From Strigamia acuminata (Eukaryota; Arthropoda; Chilopoda; Geophilomorpha; Linotaeniidae), in NCBI GenBank assembly GCA_949358305.1, contig OX442319.1:12276001-12340000 (forward strand): 64,000 bases of DNA. The letters are read 5' to 3'. Below are positions 1-10,902 of this stretch, piece after piece. Below the pieces are notes generated by a model that did not search any database, was not told the DNA's origin, and was given only the letters and a program-made list of their open reading frames with translations. Every line of letters starts with the position of its first letter. Position 1 is the first letter of the stretch. A program made the translations under genes and the position numbers.

Positions 1-175
1 GAGCGTGACGGCGAGGATTTGCGGTAACCTTTCGCGTCGGTGGATCTTATCATGGCAGGGTTGGGAGATCCCTTTGGATTTTTTTTTTTTTTTTTTTTTT
101 TTTGGGATTTTTTTGGTTTACGTTTTTTGAGGTTTTGGAGGTTCCGGGAAGGTTTTGTGGGTTTTTACTGGTTAA
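1..175. other. Window-edge sequence with poly-T tract
   Basis: This stretch precedes the first tandem-duplication unit. It carries a pure T run of about 25 bases near 78-103, and I see no convincing gene in it. The reading frame that crosses it is an artefact of the T run (poly-phenylalanine) and continues into the non-coding start of the duplicated unit. Confidence 0.6.
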
Positions 176-1151
176 TTTTGATCGCGGTGCGGGTTCGGGT
201 CGGTCATGCGAGCTCGATTTTTTTTGTTGTTTTTGTCGGGGAAAAATTAGTGGAGTTTGTGTATAAAAATAAAATTCTGTTTCCTCCGGTTTGGAGGAAA
301 AGAATAGCGTGTGCTTTGTATTATTTCAACTGTGTGGTAATAATGGGAGTGTGGAACAATGTGATGCAACAAGGATGTGAGGGTTGTTGTTGGTTGGAAA
401 TTAAACAAAATGGTTTTGAAGCCTCGAAATGAATTTAAATCCAAAACGTTATGTGCATAAAATGATTTTAAAGTCTAAAGTAATCATTTTTGGTAGTAAA
501 ATGAAGATTAATGCACTTGGAAAATGCATTTCATGCCTAAAATAACCATTTATGGACATAGATAATGCATTATATGTATAAAATAACCATTTGTGGACAT
601 AGATTTACTTTGCGCACATGAAAATTGAATTTTGTAAAAATGTAAACACAACAAAAAAAATTTAATGTGTCTAAAAAGGGGCAGAATCGTAAGAACACGG
701 GCAAAAATATGTAAAAACGGCTAAAATAGTGTACGAATGGGTCTAAAAAGAGTCTAATGGGATCAGCGTCTTTCAAGATTCAAGATTTTTATGCGTAAAC
801 GAGTGATAAATGATAAACAAATTACAATTCAGAAACACACGGTACAATAAATCAATTAACAATAGTTATTGAAGCTTACACAAATTAATACACAAAGAAT
901 AAATCAATTAATTAATTAATAATAAAATAATAATTTACTAGTTAATTAATAAATCAAGTAACAATATTATTATTAACACAAAAAGCAAGATTTCAATCAT
1001 TTTAAAGTTACATTTGAAACGATATAAAAGTATAAATACTAATGGCGTTATACTTTTTAACTAGAATGCTCTATTATCGTTAAATGTTGTTGAAAAATGT
1101 CATTTTTGCATACAAAAATATAGGAACCATGTACATGACATTTGAGTGATA

Positions 1152-2258
1152 TTATTTTGTATGTCTTTTTAAATGTCTGGTCAAATTACTTTTACAATTA
1201 CTAGCGAACTCACACAAATGGCACGTGAATGGTTTTTCTCCAGTGTGAATTAATAAATGTCTTTCTAAACTTCCTTTTACACTGCAGGAATAATCACACA
1301 AATGGCACGTGAATGGGTTTTCTCCTGAATGGGTTACTAGATGACTTTTTAAACTTCCATTTTGATTGCATGAATAAGTACACAAATGGCACTTGAATGG
1401 TTTTTCACCAGTGTGGGTTAACAAATGTGATTTTAAAGGCCCATTTTTATTGCAAGAATAATCACACAAATGGCACTTAAATGGTTTTTCACCAGTGTGG
1501 GTTAATAAATGTTTCTTTAAACTTCCTTTTATACTGCAGGAATAATCACACAAATGGCACGTGAATGGTTTTTCTCCTGAATGGGTTAATAGATGACTCT
1601 TTAAACTTCTATTTCGATTGCTTGAAAAAGTACACAAATGACAGCTGAAAGGTTTTTCTCCAGTGTGTGTTAATAAATGACTCTGTAAACTTTCTCTTTC
1701 ACTGCAGGAATAATCACACAAATGGCACTTCAATGGTTTTTCTACTGAATGGGTTAATAAATGTCTTTTTAAATGCCCATTTTGATTGCTTGAATAAGGA
1801 CACAACTGGCACTTGAATGGTTTTTCTCCAGTGTGGGTTAATAAATGACTATTTAAACTTCTTCTTTGACTGCTAGAATAAGTACACAAATGGCACGTGA
1901 ATGGTTTTTCTCCTGAATGGGTTAATAGATGACTCTTTAAACTTCCATTTCGATTGCAGGAAAAATCACACAAATGGCACTTGAATGGTTTCACTCCATT
2001 ATGGGTTAGTAAATGTCCTTTTAACTTACTACTTATAGTACAGGAATAAACACACAAATGACACTTGAATGGTTTTACTCCACTGTGGATTTTCATGTGC
2101 TGAACCAAACTGCCTTTACACCTATAGGAAATTGAACACATTTCACATTTGTAAGGCTTTTCACCGGTGTGCTTAAGCATGTGCTGTTCCAAACGTGAAT
2201 AGCGTGAATTCGAATAATCACACAGATTGCAGCTGTAATCCTGACGTTTTCTCTCCAT
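1152..2258 (-). CDS. C2H2 zinc-finger protein, 13 fingers
   Basis: This single-exon frame of 368 residues is made almost entirely of 13 C2H2 zinc fingers with a strict 28-residue period and linkers close to TGEKPF. Proteins of this kind are nuclear and bind DNA (or RNA) sequence-specifically; the target is unknown. Most fingers begin CHLC and have Cys or Ser, not the usual core Phe, in a Y-S-C or Y-S-S motif, then Leu and the two His. The residues expected to face DNA differ between fingers. The N-terminus (MERKRQDYSC) leads directly into finger 1, with no KRAB, ZAD, BTB or SCAN domain. The start is the first ATG, shared with the paralogue at 4365-5135. The 5' flank has several stops. The gene is probably functional because the long frame is intact despite recent duplication. 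Confidence 0.85.
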   Translation of the reverse strand: MERKRQDYSCNLCDYSNSRYSRLEQHMLKHTGEKPYKCEMCSISYRCKGSLVQHMKIHSGVKPFKCHLCVYSCTISSKLKGHLLTHNGVKPFKCHLCDFSCNRNGSLKSHLLTHSGEKPFTCHLCTYSSSQRRSLNSHLLTHTGEKPFKCQLCPYSSNQNGHLKRHLLTHSVEKPLKCHLCDYSCSERESLQSHLLTHTGEKPFSCHLCTFSSNRNRSLKSHLLTHSGEKPFTCHLCDYSCSIKGSLKKHLLTHTGEKPFKCHLCDYSCNKNGPLKSHLLTHTGEKPFKCHLCTYSCNQNGSLKSHLVTHSGENPFTCHLCDYSCSVKGSLERHLLIHTGEKPFTCHLCEFASNCKSNLTRHLKRHTK

Positions 2259-2577
2259 TTTTTACTTCAACGGAGTAATAAGTTTTACGTATGCGAATGA
2301 TGACACCAAAATGAACTTAGTCTGAAATTTAAAAAAATTAATCAATTAAGTTTGAAAAAAATACAATTTATACATTATCCAAAAGTAGGTTAGTTTTAAT
2401 TGTGCCATCATTTCCTCTGACCCCTCAACAACCCTTTTTATTCTGCTCCTTTCACATCTAATAACAACAGCGGTCAGTCCGCGTAAGCTTTCCATCCCTC
2501 AAAAAAGCATTTTGAAAATAATCTACGAACTTGTAACTCATTTTACGTACAAATTGAATTTTATAACTGCATAAATC

Positions 2578-2900
2578 TAATTTTTATGCACAAAATTAAT
2601 TTTTAAGCACAAAATTAATTTTTAGGCACAAAATTAATTTTTAGGCACAAAATTAATTTTTAGGCACAAAATTAATTTTTAGGCACAAAATTAATTTTTA
2701 GGCACAAAATTAATTTTTAGGCACAAAATTAATTTTTAGGCACAAAATTAATTTTTAGGCACAAAATTAATTTTTAGGCACAAAATTAATTTTTAGGAAC
2801 AAAATTAATTTTTAGGCACAAAATTAATTTTTAGGCACAAAATTAATTTTTAGGCACAAAATTAATTTTTAGGCACAAAATTAATTTTTAGGCACAAAAA
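2578..2900. repeat. 19-bp minisatellite, about 17 copies
   Basis: Tandem copies of a 19-base unit (aattaatttttaggcacaa) run nearly perfectly through this stretch upstream of the 13-finger gene. The equivalent place in unit 2 (about 5410-5520) has only one or two degenerate versions, so the array expanded in unit 1 after the duplication. Confidence 0.9.
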
Positions 2901-4364
2901 ACCTTTTACAAGTGCATAAATGTAGTTTTAGACGCAAAACGCATTTTAAATAAGCTTAAATGGTTAATTTAGACACAAATTGCATTTCCCACGTGTCCAT
3001 CAATTCAACCTAAAAGTAATTCTGGAAATTCCGTTTGAAGAATACTCATTTTACATGTCACACGTTCGTCAAACCTTTGTTTCATCGAAATCATACATTA
3101 CCTTAGCTGGGAAATTCTTGATATTCGGCGGAGGAGTGTGTCTTTGTCTGAATGAAACGCAGAAACGCAGGGTGAGGACGTGACACATTCAAGTAGCCTT
3201 GGGATGTGAGGATACGAATGGTGTTTTTGATTGGTGGTTGGGGCTTTTCAGGAAGATGCTGCCATCTCTTGAGTAAAAATATTGTTGCTGTAAATAACCC
3301 CTAGGACACTGGTCCTTATGGTCACGTGAGACTACAATCGTATGCAGTTATAAAATGCATTTCGATCGCGGTTCGAGTTCGGGTCGGTCATTTGAGCTCG
3401 AGTTTTGGGTTTTGTTTTTTTGTTTTTATCGGGAAAAAATTAGTGGAGTTTTGTGTATAAAAATAAAATTCTGTTTCCTCCGGTTTGGAGGAAAAGAATA
3501 GCGTGTGCTTTGTATTATTTTAACTATAGTGTTGTAATCACAGGAGCGTGGAACAACGTGATGCAACAAATGATGTGAGAGTTGTTGTTGGTTGGAAATT
3601 AAACAAAATCGTTTTGAAGCCTCGAACTGAATTTATGTCAGTAGTAAAAACGTTGCGTGCATAAAATAAGATTTTAACGTCTAAAGTAATTATTTTTGTG
3701 TGTAAAATGATGATTAATGCACTTGGAAAATGCAGTTCATGCCTTAAACAACCATTTATGGACTTAGATTTACTTTGCGCACATGAAAATTGAATTTTGT
3801 ATACACGTAAACAAAACAAATCAAAAAAAATATTTAATGAGTCTGAAAACTGACAGAATCCTAAGAACACGGGAAAAATTTTGTAAAAACAGCTAAAATA
3901 GTGTACAAAAATCGGGTCGAAAGCGTCTGAATGGGTCTAAAAAGGGTCTAATGGGATCAGCGGGTTTCAAGATTCGAGGTTTTTATGCGCAAACGAGTGA
4001 ATACATGATAAACAAATTACAATTGAGAAACACACCGTACGATAAATCAATTAACAATAGTTATTGATTCTTAAACAAATTAACGCAAAAAGAATAACTC
4101 AATTACGGTAATTAATTAATAATGATAATAGTTTATTATTTATTTAATAAATCAAGTAACAATAGTTGCACAAATTATTAACATAAAAAAGCACGATTTG
4201 AATCATTTTAAAGTTACATTTTAAACAATATAAAAGTATTAATATGGTTTAATATGGTAAACTTTTTAACTAGTAGAATGCTCTATTATCATTAAATGTT
4301 GTTGAAAAATGTAATTTTTTGCATGCAATAATATAGGAAGCATGGAAATGACACTTGAGTGATA

Positions 4365-5135
4365 TTATTTTGTATGTGTTTTTACATGTCTGGTCAAATT
4401 ATTTGCAGATTTACTAGAGTACACACACAAATGGCACATGAATAATTTTTCCCCAGTGTGGTTTAATAAATGTGTTTTTAAATTTCCTCTTTTACTGCAG
4501 GAATAATCACACAAATGGCACTTAAATGGTTTTTCTCCAGTATGGGTTAATAAATGTGATTTTAAAGACCCATTATGTTTGCAAGAATAATCACACAAAT
4601 GACACTTCAATGGTTTTTCTTCAGTGTGGGTTAATAAATGACTGTTTAAACTTCCTCTGTTACTGCAGGAATAGTCACACAAATGGCACTTGAATGGTTT
4701 TTCTCCGGAATGGGTTAATAGATGTATTTTTAAAATATTACTTTGATTGCAAGAATATTCACACAAATGGCACTTGAATGGTTTTTCTCCTGAATGGGTT
4801 AATAAATGTCTTTTTAAATGCTCATCTCGATTGCAAGAGTAACTACACAAATGGCACTTGAATGGTTTTACTCCACTATGGGTTAATAGATGTCTTCTTA
4901 AATTCCCACTTCGACTGCAAGAATAATCACACAAATGGCACTTGAATGGTTTCTCTCCACTGTGAATTCGCATGTGTTGACCCAAACCGCCTTTTATCCG
5001 AAAGGAAAGTGAACATATTCGACATTTGAAAGGCTTTTCACCGGTGTGTATAAGCATGTGCTGTTCCAAACATGAATAGTGTGAACCCGAATAATCACAC
5101 AGATTGCAGCTGTAATCCTGACGTTTTCTCTTCAT
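4365..5135 (-). CDS. C2H2 zinc-finger protein, 9 fingers (tandem paralogue)
   Basis: This 256-residue single-exon paralogue of the gene at 1152-2258 has nine C2H2 fingers of 28 residues. The first two and the last fingers align clearly with those of the 13-finger copy, and the N-terminal residues are nearly identical. The middle fingers differ in number and in helix residues, which fits unequal crossing-over between 84-base finger repeats. The role is probably DNA-binding in the nucleus; the target is unknown. The frame is intact. Its 5' flank (5136-5400) is conserved with unit 1. Transposons now sit from about 490 bp upstream of the start codon onward and could have changed its regulation. 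Confidence 0.85.
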   Translation of the reverse strand: MKRKRQDYSCNLCDYSGSHYSCLEQHMLIHTGEKPFKCRICSLSFRIKGGLGQHMRIHSGEKPFKCHLCDYSCSRSGNLRRHLLTHSGVKPFKCHLCSYSCNRDEHLKRHLLTHSGEKPFKCHLCEYSCNQSNILKIHLLTHSGEKPFKCHLCDYSCSNRGSLNSHLLTHTEEKPLKCHLCDYSCKHNGSLKSHLLTHTGEKPFKCHLCDYSCSKRGNLKTHLLNHTGEKLFMCHLCVYSSKSANNLTRHVKTHTK

Positions 5136-5619
5136 TTTTTACTTCAACAGAGTAATAAGTTTTACGTATGCGAATGATGACTCCGAAATGAACTTAGTCT
5201 GAAATTTAAAAAAATTAACGAATTAAGTTTGAATAAAATACAATTTATACATTATACACGAGGAGGTTAGTTTTATTTGTGCCATTTTCTCTGACCCCTC
5301 AACAACCCTTCTTATTCCCCTCGTTTGATCTGTAACAATAGCGGTCAGCCCACATAAGCTTTCCACCCCTCAAAAAAGCATTTTTAAAATAACTCACTTT
5401 ACGTACAAATCGAATTTTATAACTGCATAAGTTTAATGTTTATGCACAAAATGCATTTTATAACTGCTTAAATTTAATTTGTAGGCACCAAGTGCATAAA
5501 TGTAATTTTTAGACACAAATCGGTTAATTTAGACACAAATTTACACAAAATGATTCTGGAAATTCCGTTTTAAGTATACTGATTTTACATGTCACACATT
5601 CGTCAAACGAGATCATACG

Positions 5620-6030
5620 TTCAAGGCTAGGCTTGTGCGGTATTTTTTTCAGGTGAGTGCGGTACGGTATTTGCCAAATACCGCAACAATACCGCGATAC
5701 TGCGAATACCGCAAATTCAATGAAAATTAAAAAAAAAAACAATCAAACTTATTTTAAAAAATTGGGTTTGGTTGTAAAAACCATTTAGAGACGTAATAAA
5801 AAAAACGTAATAAAAATGATGCATGCACGATGCGAATTGCAAACATTTCGCGAAAACGTATCGGCATCGATACGGTTTAAAACGAATTAATTACACTAGA
5901 ATCAGGTCCGGTATTGCGGTATTTGCGGTACGAGCCGTATTTGCGGTATTTTGGTGAATACCGCGGTGTTGCGCCCAAAAAAAATACCGCGGTACGGTAT
6001 ACCGCTACCGCACACAAGGCTATTCAAGGC
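5620..6030. mobile_element. hAT-like MITE with 8-bp target duplication
   Basis: A 395-bp element (5628-6022) has imperfect terminal inverted repeats. The left end reads taggcttgtgcggtat and the reverse complement of the right end reads tagccttgtgtgcggta. Both ends are rich in GCGGTATT/AATACCGC words. It is flanked by the direct repeat TTCAAGGC at 5620-5627 and 6023-6030. The equivalent position in unit 1 (about 3090) lacks it. It has no coding capacity. The 8-bp duplication fits the hAT superfamily. Confidence 0.85.
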
Positions 6031-6189
6031 TACTTACGTTAGCTGGAAAATTCTTGATGTTCGGCGGAGGCGAGTGTCTTTGTCCGAATAAAACGCATGG
6101 TCAGGACATGAGGATACGAAATACGAATGGTGTTTTTGATTGGTGGCTGGGGCTTTTCATGCAGATGCTGCCATCTCTTGTGTAAAAAT

Positions 6190-7009
6190 TGTCGCGTCCT
6201 ACTTGGTATAGGTTTAAATAGCGCTAACGTGTAATACTTTACCTGTGATCAATTATGTAAATACCCAAATGAATACCAAATGTATGTAAATAAACAGGTA
6301 ATTTATTCACCAGGCTTTATGCCTTTAAAATACACTCAGTAATAATTCTAGAGTCGACGTGGTCAGCGTCGAACAAAGGATTTCTCAAGATGGCGTCGTC
6401 GATTCCGCGTGGTCGGCGGAACAAAGGCGGCGTCTCGAGTTGTCGTTAATTCGTCACGGATTCGTCTTCACGGACGCGGTGGAATGCTCTTTCGAGTCTT
6501 CTATCCGTGCCTGTTGTCTAGGGTTTGTTTAGCGTCGCAAAGGCCTCGTCTAGGAACTTTGGGGTTCCCTACAAAGCACTCGGACACTTACTTCGGCGAA
6601 TAATCGTCTGGGCGATTATTCTGGGTGATTTCACAAGGGCTATTCTCGTGCTTTCGCAGGAATAGCTCGCAAGTGACTTCGTGAGAGTTACAGTTTGCAC
6701 TTTACTCAGCGATCCTCGATCAATCCTAACTTGTAGTTGAAGTTGGCCTGACGGTGAGGTAGTTGCTGTGTTCTTGGTGTCGTTTGTGTAAGTTCTGTCT
6801 TTAGGCGGGAAACACAGCCTTTTATGCAGTGGGGTGAAGGGCCGGCGATCAACCAATGGGGGCTGACCACCAGCCGCTTCCTCCCCCTCGGGGCACACAC
6901 CTGCCATGGGGAGGTGGAGCCAACTCGGGGGGGAACGACTCTTTAATCATAGTGACTCATAGGACAAGTATCCGCCCTGGGGGGACACTTATCCAACTGG
7001 GTCACCACA
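6190..7009 (-). repeat. Gypsy element 3' LTR
   Basis: This is the 820-bp LTR at the downstream end of the minus-strand element. It starts TGTGGTGACC and ends GACGCGACA when read on the minus strand. It matches the copy at 18241-19060 in length and, by eye, in sequence. The short frames inside it (such as the 64- and 112-residue ones) occur identically in both LTRs and are not genes. Confidence 0.95.
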
Positions 7010-7011
7010 CG

Positions 7012-7021
7012 TCCCTCCTCC
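7012..7021 (-). promoter_or_regulatory. Polypurine tract, gypsy element
   Basis: Read on the minus strand, GGAGGAGGGA lies two bases before the 3' LTR. This is the expected place and composition for the primer of plus-strand DNA synthesis. Confidence 0.75.
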
Positions 7022-7056
7022 AGCTTCGATCTCGGATCGGAGCGATCTCAATTTTC

Positions 7057-10000
7057 TCATCGCTCTCCTCTGCGAAGAGCCGGCAGCACTCCTCTGCATG
7101 GGCGGAGGATCACGGGTGGCACTGCCGGTGGCGGCGGTGGTAAATCCGGGGGCAGAGAGGTTGTCAGATCCGCAGGATTTTGTCGCTCGTTGATGAAGTA
7201 CTGCGGGTGACTGCCGGCTGGCTCGCCAACCAACCCCGTACGCTCATGGATCCAAATCCGGGTAGACGCGGGGAATCGATCGGGGACGAGTCGGATCCTT
7301 CGCGACTCGGCGCTCGATCCGGGTTTCCTGTGGGCCCGTAGGATACGGCGATGGAAGACGGCGTCCATGGTGGATCGGGCTTCTCTGTTTAGCCATTTGA
7401 GGATTGATTCGCCGTGATCGTCGGAGTCAATGATGCGTTGTCGCGTGAACTCCGACATCTGAAGGAAGGGGTATTCCACTCCCAGCCTCAAATAAAGCTG
7501 CGCTGCTGGGGGCGGCGGAGGCGATGGTGGGAGCGGAATCTCCATTGGGCTCTCCAACGGTGGCGTAGCCGGCTCTGCAGAGAGAGCGGCCAGCCCTGCC
7601 GCTGGTGGTGAAGGAGAGGGCAGCGGAGGAGTTCGGGGTCCTCGCTTGGAACGCTTCGGAATCAATATGGGTCGATTCGCGTGTCGCTTCTCCTTCGGGA
7701 ATACCGGCTTTGGGGTCGGTATGTATGGTTGGACCGCCGCCTCTGGGGGGGCGGTCTCGATGGCCTGTGGAAGGCTCGCCGCCGTTCCCGGTATCTCCGG
7801 AACCTCCCGAATTGTTCGCAACAAGGAAGGGTGGACTCCGGGGTTCCGGTAGCGGAATGCTAACGAACGCATCTTTGAAAACTGTAGGCCTGGGTTTTCC
7901 GTATTTCTGGCCAGGTCGAAGCGCAGCGAGGCGGGCTCAGGAGTCCATCCGGCCCATACCTGGTACAACGCCCGAGGAAGGTGAACTCCCTCACGGTCGA
8001 CGATTGTCCAGGCCGCCATAGCTTGCCGACTGTCCAAGAAGACGCCCAGGGATAGCAGCTGGGCCAGTACGTTCGTCACAGCCAAATTCAAACTGCTCCG
8101 ATGGCAGGGGTGAGCGCGGTCCGGATTGTCACTGAATTGCTGTGACAACGTCCGCATCTGTTCGATCGCCCAGTTGATGTGGTGAGTTTGGGCGGCGTCG
8201 GCCTGTCGTATGGCCAACTCGGCAATCGCGGGGTTCTCGTATTCGGCCAGATATTCTTGTAACTCGCTGAGTGAGGGATAGGCCGCTTCACGCCGGCATC
8301 TGGCGTCCATCCCCCGCTGCGCGTACCACTCGGCGTTGCGATGAGGATGGTACACTCGTGGCGTCGGGGGTGACGGTGGACGGCCCATCCCTGGTAGGTC
8401 GTCGTATCTGACCCGTTTGGGAGTTGGATCTCCCACCGGAATCATCCGGGGAGGGGTCCACGTGGTCACTGCTGGGTTTGTACCCTCGAGGAGTGGCGGC
8501 CATCGCGATTGCACCTGTGGGGGCACAAGCGCGGTGGGCACAGCCGGTGTTGAGCCCGACGGCCGGTTGGCCGCGTATCCTCGGAAGGCGTTCTTCAATG
8601 CCATGGCCAGATCTTGTTTCGTGACCGGTCCATCCTTGTCCGACTCTTCTTGGGATATTTGTTCTTCCGTCAATTCTCCCAAATCAATCTCTGCCTGGAG
8701 CCTGGACGGCCCAGCCGCGGATCCGAGACTTCGGGGTTCGGACCTTTTTGCGGCGGCCATCTCTCGCTCTTTCTCCAATCCTTTCGCGATCAGAGACCGC
8801 GCACGCGTCTTCTGTCGTACTTTACGCTTCCGATTCCTCCTGGTGTTGGCTGCGACGGATCTTTGTTGGACCGTCCTCTGGGGGACGTCCGTCGGGGAAT
8901 CCGGTCTCTGGTGTGTTGAGACGGTTCGTCGCGACGAGGATTGATCTGACGACTGTGTGGTAATCGCCATAAACAACGAGGATCTTTTCTTTCCTCGATC
9001 TTGGTGTGTCTCGGTCCTCGCAGCCCAGTGGGCGGAAGATTCGACCGTTCGCTCAGCCCGCGCGTCGTCTGGCGAGGCAGGCTCGAGCGTTACTACTCGG
9101 CGACACTCCGAGCGCACGACAACTCGAGTTCGGGAACTGGAGCTGCTCGAGCGGCTGCGGTAGTCGCGACTCGTTGACGGGCCGGCCTCTGTTGGGGAGA
9201 CGGCCTGTCTTCTTCGTGCGGGTCCGCGTGGGGCGGACTCCGCCGGACGCTTCGATCTTCTGTGATGGCGGCGACTTCCCAGGATACCAGCGTGGTATAA
9301 CTGCCACATCTCAGACTGCGTGGCCGTAAAATTCGCCGGTGGTATCCATCTGGGTGTCAAATGGTCTTCTTCGATGTCGCGAAGCCATCTACGGATTTCT
9401 TCGGGGGAGAAACCGTTTCTCTCGAGAACTCGGGTTACTCCGTGAGTCTCGGTGCGCTTTAAGCGTTCGATCTCGTCGTCCACTATTTTCTGGCGGGCTG
9501 CCAAGGTCGGGGCCTCGCTCCACCTGTGGGAGGTGTGCAGCTCGGCCACCGTGCCTGGGTAAGCCTCTTCCAGGTACCCGGAGTAAACGGGGCTCGGCGG
9601 ATCCGCATCGGGTGGGATCCGCGGCCCCACTCGCTCCCTCATCTCCTTCGTCATGCACTCGACCAGCGTTTTTGATCGCTCGAATTTTTCCTCGAGGGTC
9701 CTGGAATACATCAATCGGATTTTCCAGGCGCTGGTCTCTGCAGGATAGGCCTGCCGCAGGTAAATCGGCAGGGCTCCGCGAAAGATGTTGTTGGCGGTTG
9801 ACGCCGTCGGAGGCAGGGCGTCCCACGATTCTAGCGGGTCGACCTGAATAATTTTAGATCACAAGATTAATATAATAAATCCCAGTTAACGATGGGGATC
9901 AGAAATATGCTCAAGATCGACGGTGGCAGCAACTCCTTTCTTTTGTTGCGGCCGTCGGTCTTATTTTCTTGTTTCGCAGTTCTGCGATGATCTCCGCCGT

Positions 10001-10522
10001 CGTAGCGCTGATCCAACACTACCTTTGAACTCAGGTGATCCGCTTTTTAGGAAGGGGTCGCAGGCAAAACCGATCGTTAAATTTTAATTTCTTACGTTAA
10101 ACTTTTTTTATTTTAACTCTAATCGTATTTTAATTTATTACGATGTTTAAATTTAAAAGAAAGAAAACCTTTAGTTTTGGTTTTGGTTTGCCACGACGCC
10201 ATTCCGCGAACACTTCCTTTGTTCTAGTTTTTTGGCGGCCTTGACTCCGAGGTGAATCTGGGTCCACTCTCGGGTTTTTAGCCAGCCTTAAATCAACAAT
10301 AAAACAGAAAGAAATATATCAGTCACAAGTCACGCTCCAATCTGGGTTGGATGCAACAGATTCAAAGAATTATGTGATTTCTCTGGGGAAATCACACTAA
10401 TTTACCTGCAACGGCGGTTGTTCGTCCCAATTCTCATCTTCTTCTGCATTTACGATTAGGCCGTCGCTCTCGTCTCTCGACGATGCGCTCGGCTCTAATC
10501 GTGGGTTGCGTCGATCGGCCAT
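7057..10522 (-). CDS. Third ORF of gypsy element, two exons, unknown function
   Basis: Exon 1 is 10522-10406, starting at an ATG and ending in a consensus donor (CAG then GTAAAT). Exon 2 is 9843-7057, preceded by an acceptor (ATTATTCAG). The 562-bp intron (10405-9844) removes the stop codons between them. Exon 1 is exactly 39 codons and joins in phase with exon 2, giving about 967 residues. The frame in exon 2 has no early ATG, which supports splicing. The protein has an acidic N-terminus, Ser/Arg-rich and basic patches that look like nuclear signals, a central predicted-helical region, and a proline-rich C-terminus. I see no signal peptide, transmembrane segment or furin site, so it is not an ordinary envelope despite occupying the env position. 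The sequence does not reveal its function; nucleic-acid binding or an accessory Gag-like role are possibilities only. Confidence 0.75.
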
Positions 10523-10902
10523 TTCAATTTAGGAAAATGAAGTTTTGTTTGAGAGGTCTTTGTCTTTCTCTTTGGGGGAGAAGCAAAAACACGTCTCGTC
10601 GTGTTAAAAACAGTCGGAAACTGGGCCTATCGACGCTGAGAATTGTGGGTCTCGAACGCGTCTCGTATTTTGCGAGATCCGCCGTGCTGGCAATGACGCT
10701 ACGGGGTCGACCGCGTGGTTTCGTTGTCACGTGGTCGCCCGCTACGTCATAACTTCTCGTCTGTTAGTGGTGACTGCGACAATTCGTTGCGAAGTTTGGA
10801 CTTAGCCAAATTTTCGCGTTTCAACATGTGCAGCAGCTCTCGTAAGTAAATCTTTTTATTTTACAAGGCCTCCGCTCCATGTTATCACATTTTCTTTTAT
10901 TT

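Larger units (their letters stand above)
176..3356. repeat. Tandem segmental duplication, unit 1
   Basis: The segment starting near 176 reappears, diverged, from about 3357. The matching parts include the start (a phrase reading gcgggttcgggtcggtcat), the zinc-finger gene, its 5' flank, and the tail with gtcacgtgagactacaatc at about 3325 and again near 21570. The period is about 3.18 kb. Unit 1 keeps uninterrupted versions of the three sites where unit 2 carries transposons, so it serves as the empty-site reference. Confidence 0.85.

Noticed and set aside
40-432. 130-residue frame at the window start
   Set aside because: It is dominated by a poly-T run and lies in the non-coding flank of the duplicated unit; its second half recurs at 3365-3620 without a conserved frame.
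6409-6907. Small frames in the gypsy LTRs (64 and 112 residues), repeated near 18460-18958
   Set aside because: They are identical in both LTRs, overlap on opposite strands, and have no recognisable product.
7057-10522. Envelope gene (errantivirus-like)
   Set aside because: Position and splicing fit, but there is no signal peptide, transmembrane segment or cleavage site in the frame.
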